From: UBA4782 sp034430215 | GTDB lineage: Bacteria > Chloroflexota > Anaerolineae > Anaerolineales > Anaerolineaceae | Direction of reading: 5' to 3' | Assembly (NCBI GenBank): GCA_034430215.1 | Contig: DAOUFE010000012.1 | Location: 23,939 to 87,938, forward strand | Length of the DNA: 64,000 nucleotides | Shown here: piece by piece, positions 27,197-34,712 of the stretch | How positions within the stretch are numbered: position 1 is the first letter of the stretch | Layout: the number at the start of each line of letters is the position of its first letter | Made by a program: the position numbers and the translations under genes | The notes under the pieces: generated by a model | Database searches by the model: none | What the model was told of the DNA's origin: nothing | What the model saw: only the letters and a program-made list of their open reading frames with translations

Positions 27197-27409
27197 CTAC
27201 TCTACTACTGTTACATCTACAGCTTGTAATCCTTTTGCACCTTGCTCCACAGCGAATTCGACTTTTTGTCCCTCATTTAGAGACTTGTAACCGTCGACGC
27301 GGATCTTTGAATAATGAACAAACACATCAGGTCCATTCTCCTGTGATATGAATCCAAACCCTTTTGTGTTATTGAACCATTTTACTGTTCCGGTGATTCG
27401 ATCCGACAT
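27197..27409 (-). CDS. cspA: cold-shock domain protein
   Basis: The 70-residue single cold-shock domain has both RNA-binding motifs, KGFGFI (RNP1-like) and VFVHYS (RNP2), plus the leading TGTVKWFN. It binds single-stranded RNA/DNA as a chaperone and antiterminator in homologues. The start has AAGGAG at good spacing. A long 5' leader of about 120 bases separates the ATG from a strong promoter (27539-27567), an arrangement that in other cold-shock genes allows temperature-dependent folding. A terminator hairpin follows the gene. Confidence 0.95.
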   Translation of the reverse strand: MSDRITGTVKWFNNTKGFGFISQENGPDVFVHYSKIRVDGYKSLNEGQKVEFAVEQGAKGLQAVDVTVVE

Positions 27410-27538
27410 GACACTTCACTCCTTCTCAGTGTAGAATATCCGGTGCTTCGGTTAGTTCTCGCATTGTGGTGAATTAATTCTGGCGGAAAGCCTGGCTTCC
27501 CCCACATACAGGAAAACAACTTAGCATCCAACGCATTA

Positions 27539-27567
27539 ATTTTAGCATCAGAAAATATTAATGTCAA
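27539..27567 (-). promoter_or_regulatory. strong sigma-70-type promoter of cspA
   Basis: On the minus strand TTGACA (27562-27567), a 17-base spacer and TAAAAT (27539-27544), with TGC before the -10. A second TTGACA (27583-27588) lies 21 bases upstream. The leader of about 120 bases (27410-27531) has no clear single strong hairpin by eye. The rest of 27410-27658 holds nothing else I can support. Confidence 0.75.
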
Positions 27568-27658
27568 ATTAATCATGAAGAATGTCAATTGTGTGGTGTA
27601 CAAAATTTCATGTACTCTTCGTGTGTAGTGCAATATTCCACTCTTCAGCGAAAAATTG

Positions 27659-29002
27659 TTAACCTATCTGACCACCGCCGGGATGGAAGTAGATTTCGTT
27701 TTGCTCTGATTGAACTGCAGATGCTGGTTTAGCAGCTAACAGTGTTTCAAACAACGGTAATTTCCCGGTTTTGACTGCATTTTCTGCATACAGGTACATG
27801 GCTGCTGACCACGCTTGATGTGCGTATCCCATGGGATGACCATACTCTCCATGCAACCATTCATTGAATTCCCAGGGTTGGGTAAATCCCTGTTGGTTTG
27901 CCTTTGCCAATCTGACAAGAAGCTTCTCTGCTTCCTGGTGCCAGCCACGGCGAATCAACGCAGCAACATGAAAACCACCTACCATCGGCCATATCCCACC
28001 ATTGTGATATTGATTGGGCAGGTTGAGATTACGGCTGCGATAATACTCCCGCCATGATGATTCACCGGGGAAAATAGGCGGGTAAATTGCTTTGGTGGGG
28101 TAAGGTTCTGCCATGCCAACCTGTAACATATACCGTAAAATGTGTTCTGAACGGTGACCATCTGCAATTCCAGTAAGGATTGCCAGCAAATTACCCAGAC
28201 TATCACACCAATCTCCATATTCACGAAAGGCAACCCAGGGAAGGTAAAATGGACGGCTTGAGATAGTACCAATGTTGTAATAGAGCATAAACCATTCCAG
28301 GCGAATGGCTTTTAATTTTTCAAGATGCTCTGCAAAATGGGCAGCCACCCAGCAACGATCGATCCAAAAAAGCAGGTTAAGGCGCTCATGGATCGATTCA
28401 GCACTGGTATGGCAGGGCATATTCATGGTTAGGTTTGGAATTTCTTTGCTCAATTCTTCAACGGCTAGTGTGGCAGCATAGTACAAGACATTATCGTATA
28501 AAGAGTTATAACGGATGCAGATCAGATCCATCCAATTTCCCGCTTCAGGAATTTCTAGCAGACCACATTCGTTCATATCCTGATATTGCAGCCAGGTGAG
28601 TGCGCGGGCGATGCGAGACCAGACTTTTCTGACAGCTTCTGCATCTCCAGTGGTTTTATACAGAGCATATTGACCCAAAATGAACCATAGATTAGCATCA
28701 CAGGCACCAGCGTTCTCCGTACTGATTGTGTTATCTTCCGGGTTGATATTGAGAGGAACCAATCCCCAACAGGATTGGTGGCTGCTTAATGTTTCCAATG
28801 AAGCGCGCCCGGCGGCAATTAGCTCCTGATCATTGGATGCCAGAGCACCAAGTAAGGTAATGGCGCTATCACGCCCCCATACCTGTGGGTATCCTGCCGG
28901 ATCTGCAGAGGCACGAAAGCCATAGGGTGTTACGCAACCATGCAGAATATCCAACGCATGTTTTCTTGCTTCTGTTGTTAATGCCAGTTCTGTTTGATCC
29001 AT
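27659..29002 (-). CDS. six-hairpin (alpha/alpha)6 glycoside hydrolase, debranching-enzyme-like
   Basis: The 447-residue protein has sequence typical of (alpha/alpha)6-barrel glycosidases of the amylo-1,6-glucosidase / MGH1-like group. It has YPQVWGRDSAITLLGAL near the N-terminus, EAGNWMDLICIRYNSLYDNVLYYAA with an Asp in GNWMD, and WNEWLHG-like EFNEWLHGEYGHPMGYAHQAWSAAMYL near the C-terminus, where the second acid lies in families of this fold. The specific substrate is unknown. The ATG at 29002 is preferred over an upstream start at 29053 that overlaps the permease gene. It is the last gene of the carbohydrate transport operon, which suggests intracellular cleavage of the imported sugar. Confidence 0.75.
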   Translation of the reverse strand: MDQTELALTTEARKHALDILHGCVTPYGFRASADPAGYPQVWGRDSAITLLGALASNDQELIAAGRASLETLSSHQSCWGLVPLNINPEDNTISTENAGACDANLWFILGQYALYKTTGDAEAVRKVWSRIARALTWLQYQDMNECGLLEIPEAGNWMDLICIRYNSLYDNVLYYAATLAVEELSKEIPNLTMNMPCHTSAESIHERLNLLFWIDRCWVAAHFAEHLEKLKAIRLEWFMLYYNIGTISSRPFYLPWVAFREYGDWCDSLGNLLAILTGIADGHRSEHILRYMLQVGMAEPYPTKAIYPPIFPGESSWREYYRSRNLNLPNQYHNGGIWPMVGGFHVAALIRRGWHQEAEKLLVRLAKANQQGFTQPWEFNEWLHGEYGHPMGYAHQAWSAAMYLYAENAVKTGKLPLFETLLAAKPASAVQSEQNEIYFHPGGGQIG

Positions 29003-29021
29003 TTTTGCACCAGAATTCTTT

Positions 29022-29852
29022 TTATCCTTTAACTGCTCCACCAAGCATACCACGAATGAAATATCGCTGGAAAATGATATACACCAGTAATATTGGTCCA
29101 GCCACGATTAGCGAACCAGCAGCCATCAGAGGAATGTTGGCGGAGTATCGACCCTGGAAGAACGCCAGACCAACAGGCAGGGTTCGCATAGTTTCGTCCT
29201 GGATCATAACCAGAGCAAGCAAGAACTCATTCCAAGTCCACATGAATATCAATACCACCAGGGTAAGAATCGCTGGTCGGGCAAGGGGCCAAAGGATCTT
29301 CCACAAAACTTGCCAGCGAGAGCAGCCATCTATGGCTGCTGCGTCCATCAATTCATGCGGGGCACTACGAAAAAAGCTGGTCATCCAGAGAGTGCCAAAA
29401 GAGACACTTAACCCTATTTGTGGCAGGATTAACCCCCAATAGGTATCAGTCAGGCTGATGTTATTCATAAAATGGTAGAGCGGAATGATCACCGCTTCGA
29501 ATGGCACCATATAGCCGATCAGCATTACAGGGTATAAGACTTTGCGACCCGGCACAGGCAGCTGAGCAAATGCATAACCTGTCAGTGTAGAAAGGAAAAC
29601 ACTTGCCACTACTACGACACTGGTTACGACCACACTATTCCTGAAGAAAAGATTGAATCTGCCTGTGGTCCATGCTTTTTGGAAATTATCGAACCGCAAT
29701 TCCGAAGGTAACGCCAGAGGACCTTTAGTTACCTCAATATCCGTTTTGAAAGCACTGAAAATCAAGCCAATGATGGGGATCAGAATTATAAGCAAGAAAA
29801 GCGTGAGAATCACGTAGTTGGGGAGAAGTCTTTTCAGTGAACGCCTGGTCAT
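29022..29852 (-). CDS. carbohydrate ABC transporter permease, MalG type
   Basis: The 276-residue inner membrane permease has six segments and the EAA loop (DAAAIDGCSRWQVLWKILWPLARPA) that contacts the ATPase. The overall MalG/UgpE-type sequence is clear, with FRNSVVV and TGYAFAQL. It pairs with the MalF-type permease whose stop overlaps its start. No ATPase gene is nearby, so a shared MsmK-like ATPase elsewhere is expected. Confidence 0.92.
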   Translation of the reverse strand: MTRRSLKRLLPNYVILTLFLLIILIPIIGLIFSAFKTDIEVTKGPLALPSELRFDNFQKAWTTGRFNLFFRNSVVVTSVVVVASVFLSTLTGYAFAQLPVPGRKVLYPVMLIGYMVPFEAVIIPLYHFMNNISLTDTYWGLILPQIGLSVSFGTLWMTSFFRSAPHELMDAAAIDGCSRWQVLWKILWPLARPAILTLVVLIFMWTWNEFLLALVMIQDETMRTLPVGLAFFQGRYSANIPLMAAGSLIVAGPILLVYIIFQRYFIRGMLGGAVKG

Positions 29853-30748
29853 GCTTCCTCCTCATGTGAGGTCTGGAAGCGTAAGATTATCAAGGATATT
29901 GCAAAGATCACAAGGGTCATCACTGTGGCTACTGCTGCTGCATAACCGATATTATTTTGGAGAAAAGCAGTTCGGTAAACCAGGAATCCCGTTACCAGGG
30001 TGGTCTCACCAGGCCCGCCTCGTGTGGTGACATATACCAGATCGAAAACCCGCAGGGCTGCAATTATTGTGGTAATCAACGCTACACCCATCTCAGGACG
30101 CAAGCTGGGTAAAGTAATGTAGATTAACTGTTGAAAAGCATTCGCCCCATCGAGTTGGGCAGCTTCATAATAATCATCAGAGATACGCTGCATGCCTGCC
30201 AGGAATAACACCATGCAAAACCCATATTCCACCCATGTACCAACCGAACCAACTGAAAGAAATGCCCAGGAAAAATCACCCAACCAGGAACGTGTCAGAG
30301 CATCCAATCCAATTGCGCGTAAACCTATGTTTAAAGGTCCAAAAACGGGATTGAAGATCCAGCGCCAGGTAACACCCACTACGACCATGCTAAGGATCTG
30401 TGGCAGAAATAACCCGGCACGGAAAAATGTCATTCCAGGAAGCTTTTTTCTTCCTAATAATGAAGCGAGAAATAATCCAATTATGATGGGGATAATGGTA
30501 TAAAAAATAATGAATTTAATGTTGTTGAATAATGCCTGTAAAAACTGTGAATCACCAATTAAGTTGATGTAATTTTCAAATCCAATAAAGGTGCGATTCT
30601 TGCTAAAACCATCCCACTGATAGAAACTGGTTCGAATGGTTTCGAGAATTGGATAAAAAATAAAAACCAGGTAGATCAAGATGCCAGGAAGTAGATACAG
30701 CCACCCGTGAAAACGGGATTCGCCCGGCCAGCGGTGCTGTACATTCAT
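29849..30748 (-). CDS. carbohydrate ABC transporter permease, MalF/UgpA type
   Basis: The 299-residue inner membrane permease has six segments, the MalF/UgpA type N-terminus (YLLPGILIYLVFIFYPILETIRTSFYQWDG) and the EAA loop EAAQLDGANAFQQLIYITLPSLRPEM. It overlaps the MalG-type gene by 4 bases. It is separated from the binding-protein gene by a hairpin (30766-30805), which probably lowers permease expression relative to the abundant binding protein. Confidence 0.92.
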   Translation of the reverse strand: MNVQHRWPGESRFHGWLYLLPGILIYLVFIFYPILETIRTSFYQWDGFSKNRTFIGFENYINLIGDSQFLQALFNNIKFIIFYTIIPIIIGLFLASLLGRKKLPGMTFFRAGLFLPQILSMVVVGVTWRWIFNPVFGPLNIGLRAIGLDALTRSWLGDFSWAFLSVGSVGTWVEYGFCMVLFLAGMQRISDDYYEAAQLDGANAFQQLIYITLPSLRPEMGVALITTIIAALRVFDLVYVTTRGGPGETTLVTGFLVYRTAFLQNNIGYAAAVATVMTLVIFAISLIILRFQTSHEEEA

Positions 30749-30765
30749 GCGAAATCTCCAGGATA

Positions 30766-30805
30766 AAAAATACCCGCTTCTCCCCGAACAGGAGAGAAGC
30801 GGGTA
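30766..30805 (-). terminator. attenuating terminator between binding protein and permease genes
   Basis: TACCCGCTTCTC (30771-30782) pairs with GAGAAGCGGGTA (30794-30805). In the minus direction the stem is followed by TTTTTT. It lies in the 69-base gap after the solute-binding protein gene, where partial termination commonly sets the ratio of binding protein to permease. Confidence 0.8.
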
Positions 30806-30817
30806 AGCACTGATGTA

Positions 30818-32143
30818 TTATTTATTGCCAGCCAGGAAGGCGGCATAATCTTCTTGTACTGCAGCAGTAAATTCTGCAGGTGTTTCGGTCTTTCCAAAGA
30901 CTTTCTGAAGCTCAGCAACCAGCGTGTCGTAGAAGGTTGGAGTAGCCCAGTCAATATAGTGACCAACGGCATTTTCTTTGTTGATTGTGTTCCAGGCGAC
31001 CATGGTATCTGAAAAGAGGGAACCCTCTTCCATAGTTGAACCTTCGGGTAAGGACATGGCTGGGAGGATACCAGCTTGAGCCCATAGTTGTGCTGCGCGA
31101 GGGCTCACCATCCAATCGAGATAGGCGGCAGCCATATCTGGATGGGAGGAGGTTTTGCGGATCGCAAATGGAATGCCTACACCGCCAATAGCCATACGTA
31201 CTTTATCTGGGTATTTGGCAGGTAAAAGGAAGAAGCCAAATTGTTGATCGGTGTCGTTGATCAATTCACCAGCGAGCCAGGAACCAGTGATGGTCATAGC
31301 ACCTTCACCAGATTTGAACATCTTATTGCTGTCATCGTATCCGATGCCAGCGAAGCCATCAGTGAAGTATCCTTTATCCACCCAATCCTGCATAATGCTG
31401 GCAGCTTCCTGATTTTCCGGTGTGTCAAAGGAGACATTATTCACACCGTACACAAGATTATTGATGTAATCGGGGGTAACCAACAAGTGTTGTACTGCAC
31501 TGAATTCATGAATGGCATTCCAACCATCTAATGAACCAAAGGAAATTGGAGTGATGCCTTTCGCTTTAATGTCAGCCAGCAGGGTTTCGAATTCATCGAA
31601 GGTAGTGGGAACTTTCCAGCCATTGGCTTCGAAGATTCCTTTGTTGTAATAAACACCAACCACTTCAGCAGTAGGGCTTACGCCATACAGGTTTCCCTGA
31701 CCAAATGTCTTGCCATCAGCAGTAAAGCTATTGCGGCTGGCTACTGATGATGAAAACCGTTCATCCCATTTATATTGTGCAGAATAGTCGTTCAAGGGTA
31801 AAAGCAGGTCAGCTTGCACCATGGCACCCATGTCACTGCGTCCCTGATTCACCTGGGCAACATCCGGTCCATCAGTTTGTTCAAGGGCAAGTTTGAGTGT
31901 GACTTTCAGGTCATCCAGGGTTTTCACCACACGTTCGATTTTGACACCAGGATGAGCAGCTTCAAATTCGCTGTTGAGAGTATTCATCACATTACTTTCA
32001 ACATCACGATAGAATTGATCCCAAACAACCAGGGTCATTTCTTCTACGGCTGGAGTTGGTGTAGCCTGTGATGTAGGTTTACAGGCAGTCAATACAAGAG
32101 TAAGGATCATCAAAACAGAAAACAGGGGGAATAGCTTTTTCAT
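30818..32143 (-). CDS. extracellular sugar-binding lipoprotein of the ABC importer
   Basis: The 441-residue protein is a family 1 solute-binding protein. The signal peptide ends in a lipobox (LVLTAC, cysteine at about 21), so it should be lipidated by Lgt and processed by LspA. The mature part matches UgpB/MalE-type binding proteins (VVWDQFY start, SFGSLDGWNAIHEF, and the later AIGGVGIPFAIRKTSSHPDMAAAYLDWMVSP). The sugar is not determined. A well-formed promoter lies upstream, and an AAGGAG site precedes the ATG. Confidence 0.94.
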   Translation of the reverse strand: MKKLFPLFSVLMILTLVLTACKPTSQATPTPAVEEMTLVVWDQFYRDVESNVMNTLNSEFEAAHPGVKIERVVKTLDDLKVTLKLALEQTDGPDVAQVNQGRSDMGAMVQADLLLPLNDYSAQYKWDERFSSSVASRNSFTADGKTFGQGNLYGVSPTAEVVGVYYNKGIFEANGWKVPTTFDEFETLLADIKAKGITPISFGSLDGWNAIHEFSAVQHLLVTPDYINNLVYGVNNVSFDTPENQEAASIMQDWVDKGYFTDGFAGIGYDDSNKMFKSGEGAMTITGSWLAGELINDTDQQFGFFLLPAKYPDKVRMAIGGVGIPFAIRKTSSHPDMAAAYLDWMVSPRAAQLWAQAGILPAMSLPEGSTMEEGSLFSDTMVAWNTINKENAVGHYIDWATPTFYDTLVAELQKVFGKTETPAEFTAAVQEDYAAFLAGNK

Positions 32144-32192
32144 TTCTCTCCTTCCAAGGAATGATAAGGTAGTATGTGCGATTCATCACACT

Positions 32193-32205
32193 GTTAACGG
32201 TTGAC
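32193..32205 (-). promoter_or_regulatory. imperfect palindrome in the sugar-transporter leader, possible operator
   Basis: The 13-base element GTTAACGGTTGAC is symmetric around its centre apart from one pair, at about +17 to +29 of the predicted transcript. Similar short palindromes are the usual sites of LacI-type sugar regulators. No regulator gene is adjacent, so this is a suggestion only. Confidence 0.35.
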
Positions 32206-32228
32206 CCGTGAGAAAACCGGGCAAGCTA

Positions 32229-32257
32229 ATATTATTGTAATCAGATTTATTTGTCAA
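32229..32257 (-). promoter_or_regulatory. sigma-70-type promoter of the sugar transport operon
   Basis: On the minus strand TTGACA (32252-32257), a 17-base spacer and TAATAT (32229-32234). The -35 is flanked by an inverted repeat, ATTGTAAT (32234-32241) and ATTACAAT (32264-32271), which could bind a regulator. Confidence 0.75.
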
Positions 32258-32299
32258 ACAAATATTACAATTCTGAATTAATTTTATTTCTCCATTACA

Positions 32300-33085
32300 A
32301 TGGACAATATGAATGATAAAAACACCTATGATCCGAAATATTTTCAACCGTTATTCGAAGCCGAAGACCGGCATTTCTGGTTCATCACGCGCAACCAGAT
32401 ATTGGAGAATGCATTAACAAAATTGGACACCCTGCTACCGCAAGGATATTATGCATTGGAATCTGGTTGTGGTGATGGCAATACTTTACGTGTGCTTGAA
32501 TCTACCTGCCATAACGGGAAGGTGATTGGCAGTGACCTTTTTCATTCCGGTTTGCTTCTGGCTCAACAGCGGGTGAAATGTCCGCTGGTTCAAGCAGATG
32601 TGACTCAAATCCCTTTTCCTCCAATCTTTCACCTTTCATGCATCTTCGATGTTTTAGAGCACATTCCTGATGATAAAGAAATGTTGGCGAATATTTATCA
32701 ATCTTTAGTCAGGGGTGGGTATATTGTATTGACTGTGCCAGCGGGGCCTGAATTATGGAGTTACTTTGATGATGCCAGCCATCATGTACGTAGATACACC
32801 CGTGATACTTTAAAGAATGCATTGGAGGCAGCGGGTTTTCACATTATCACACTAACGGCATTTATGAGTCTGACCTATCCCATCGTCTGGCTGCGCCGCA
32901 AAGGTCGAAAAAAGAATTCCAATGTACCTGAATTCGCGGATGAGCAGTCGATGCAGGAGCTTGAAGTGCCTGCAATTCTCAATTGGTTGCTGGTGCAAAT
33001 ATTAAAATTTGAAAGCGCCTGGTTGAAAATGGGAAACAAATTTTCAGTTGGTAGTTCTTTACTGGCAATAGCCAAAAAAGATTAG
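32300..33085 (+). CDS. class I SAM-dependent methyltransferase
   Basis: The 261-residue protein has the Rossmann methyltransferase motifs ALESGCGDGNTLRVL (motif I, a slight variant of the usual acidic-GxGxG), VIGSDLF with the acidic ribose-binding residue, VQADVTQIPF and CIFDVLEHIPDDKEML (post-I). The last is the typical sequence of Methyltransf_11 family members with an N-terminal EDRHFWF motif often found beside glycan or lipid genes. The substrate is unknown. The first ATG (32300) has no ribosome site; a second ATG at 32309 might be used from a near-leaderless transcript. It converges with the small FHA gene at 33082 (4-base overlap). Confidence 0.82.
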   Translation: MDNMNDKNTYDPKYFQPLFEAEDRHFWFITRNQILENALTKLDTLLPQGYYALESGCGDGNTLRVLESTCHNGKVIGSDLFHSGLLLAQQRVKCPLVQADVTQIPFPPIFHLSCIFDVLEHIPDDKEMLANIYQSLVRGGYIVLTVPAGPELWSYFDDASHHVRRYTRDTLKNALEAAGFHIITLTAFMSLTYPIVWLRRKGRKKNSNVPEFADEQSMQELEVPAILNWLLVQILKFESAWLKMGNKFSVGSSLLAIAKKD

Positions 33086-33513
33086 GTATGGGATTGAATT
33101 GTAACCAGCAGGTCGACTTTCCCGCAGCGCATCAGGTCACCTGAAATGATGACTGTAGGGGTCGATAATCTCTCATCGTTTAAAAAGGTTCCATTGGTCG
33201 ATGCCAAATCTTCGATCCACCATTGGTTGTGATGATAGCTGAAGCGGGCATGCCGGGCAGAAACCGTATCATTTGCAATGGGGTAATCTGTGCCTGGATC
33301 GCGCCCGATGATGATCTCTGGAATATTAAAAGATTTTCCTTCTGTTGGTTCTTCTTCAAGACGAGAAATGACAATGGAAGGGATTTTCCGGTTACTGACG
33401 AGCTGGCTGGTGATACGCAGGTCACGCCAGAGTGTATAGATTGCGTACCCCAGGAAACCATAAAGAGCCAGTGCAAGCAGGAATCGCAAAATGAGAACAA
33501 TGATGGCGCTCAT
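33082..33513 (-). CDS. membrane-anchored FHA-domain protein (FhaB-like)
   Basis: The 143-residue protein has one N-terminal membrane segment (about 5-27) and a C-terminal FHA domain (about 65-140) with the phosphothreonine-binding pattern IIGRDPGTDYPIANDTVSARHA and the NGTFLND turn. It resembles FhaB/FipA of actinobacteria, which recognise phosphorylated threonines. It overlaps the second FHA gene by 4 bases. No serine/threonine kinase gene is in the window, so its partner is elsewhere. Confidence 0.88.
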   Translation of the reverse strand: MSAIIVLILRFLLALALYGFLGYAIYTLWRDLRITSQLVSNRKIPSIVISRLEEEPTEGKSFNIPEIIIGRDPGTDYPIANDTVSARHARFSYHHNQWWIEDLASTNGTFLNDERLSTPTVIISGDLMRCGKVDLLVTIQSHT

Positions 33514-34262
33514 TGTTTCGCCATCCTGTCAGTATCATCTGCAAGGTCTGAACGGGTTTCACTGTAGATCATGCTCAATCCAGCCAATGAAATGACATCA
33601 CCTGATGATAATATGGCTTGCGAGATGCGTTGACCGTTCAGGAATGTGCCGCCCGTGGAGTTCAAATCGAAAATCACATATCTGCCCTTAACGGCTCGAA
33701 GTTGGGCATGAGTGCGAGAGACTCTCAAGTCTTCAATGACCAGATGATTATCTGCGCGGCGTCCAATATTCACGATGGAGGTGACCAGGGGAAAAGTTTG
33801 TTTACCTTCGATGATCAGATAGGCATCCAAAGGCAGGGTTTTTGGTTCAACTGTAGCAGGATGTGAAACGTCCAGCGCAACCGTATGACCATGGTTCTCC
33901 TGGGGTTCTCTGATACTGATCCTGATATCATCCTTAGCCATTTTCGTATCTTCTTCGAAACGGACAGAGGGTTCGAACTTGAAGGTAATGCCTTGTTCTA
34001 TTGCTGCCTGTTTGATCGCCTGGCAGAGGTTATCCAGCACGTCATTGGGAGCCTGTAGTTCTGTCAGTGTATCAGGATGGATGTGCAAGATAAAAGTACC
34101 AGGTACTTCACTATGTTCCTGTAAAAAATCTCCAAGAGCAGTTTGCATTGCATCTATAACTTTATGGGCAAAATCCGAGGAGGGATCTATCCTGAGAACC
34201 TGCGGAATTCCTTCTATCAGTTTTTGAAGTCTTGATTCAAAAGCATCTAATGGCGTTTTCAT
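33510..34262 (-). CDS. FHA-domain protein with DUF3662-like N-terminus (FhaA-like)
   Basis: The 250-residue protein has an N-terminal domain (about 1-115) resembling DUF3662 of actinobacterial FhaA, a linker, and a C-terminal FHA domain (about 155-245) with INIGRRADNHLVIEDLRVSRTHAQL and NSTGGTFLNGQRI. The ATG at 34262 is preferred over a TTG at 34280 because an extended -10-like TATAAT lies almost on that TTG. FhaA in mycobacteria controls peptidoglycan assembly through a phosphorylated MurJ partner. Here the SEDS-PBP fusion lies 7 kb away, so a link is only suggested. Confidence 0.85.
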   Translation of the reverse strand: MKTPLDAFESRLQKLIEGIPQVLRIDPSSDFAHKVIDAMQTALGDFLQEHSEVPGTFILHIHPDTLTELQAPNDVLDNLCQAIKQAAIEQGITFKFEPSVRFEEDTKMAKDDIRISIREPQENHGHTVALDVSHPATVEPKTLPLDAYLIIEGKQTFPLVTSIVNIGRRADNHLVIEDLRVSRTHAQLRAVKGRYVIFDLNSTGGTFLNGQRISQAILSSGDVISLAGLSMIYSETRSDLADDTDRMAKQ

Positions 34263-34266
34263 CTCG

Positions 34267-34278
34267 GTATAATTATAC
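34267..34278. promoter_or_regulatory. perfect 12-base palindrome between divergent genes, possible bidirectional -10
   Basis: GTATAATTATAC reads TATAAT on both strands, placing a -10-like hexamer for FhaA-like (start 34262) and for archease (start 34285) back to back. If used, both transcripts would have leaders of only a few bases. No clear -35 is visible on either side. Confidence 0.4.
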
Positions 34279-34284
34279 AAGAGG

Positions 34285-34701
34285 ATGGAGTATATTTTGA
34301 ATATTTGTTATGAAGAAGTCAGTCACACTGCTGATTGGTCTGTAAAAGTCTGGGCAGTTAATCTACCGGAATTATTTTCTGAATGCATGAAGGCGATGCT
34401 GCATATGATGAAGGCGGAATACCTTCCTGGACAGTCAATTGGACAGATTATAGATCTGCAGGCTCTTGACGCTGAAAGCCTTCTGGTAGCTTTTTTAAAC
34501 GAAATCCTCTTTTTGATAGAAACCAGGGGATTGGTGCCCGTTAAAAATGACATTTCCATTTCTGAGAATACACTCCACGGTGTTTTTCAATGCATGTCTT
34601 TACAATCAATGAAGAAAGAAATCAAAGCAGTTACCTTTCATAATCTAAAAATCGAACAGAAGGGGAAATTCCTCGAAGTTGTTTTGGTCTTTGATGTGTA
34701 G
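34285..34701 (+). CDS. archease
   Basis: The 138-residue protein has the archease fold sequence, with the conserved acidic N-terminal patch SHTADWSVKVWA, the DAESLLVAFLNEILFLIETRG segment and a final acidic residue in VVLVFDV. Archease activates the RNA ligase RtcB by promoting guanylylation. Here it lies 11 bases before rtcB, the known operonic pairing. The ATG at 34285 abuts GAGG; a TTG at 34297 preceded by GGAG is an alternative start. Confidence 0.88.
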   Translation: MEYILNICYEEVSHTADWSVKVWAVNLPELFSECMKAMLHMMKAEYLPGQSIGQIIDLQALDAESLLVAFLNEILFLIETRGLVPVKNDISISENTLHGVFQCMSLQSMKKEIKAVTFHNLKIEQKGKFLEVVLVFDV

Positions 34702-34712
34702 TTGAGGTTGAA

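Noticed and set aside
27410..27531. cspA leader as a temperature-responsive RNA
   Set aside because: The leader length fits, but I could not identify a convincing alternative structure or cold-box sequence, so only the promoter and length are reported.
34197..34283. Possible sigma-70 -35 elements on either side of the shared palindrome
   Set aside because: No hexamer close to TTGACA at 16-18 bases in either direction, so no full promoter is claimed.
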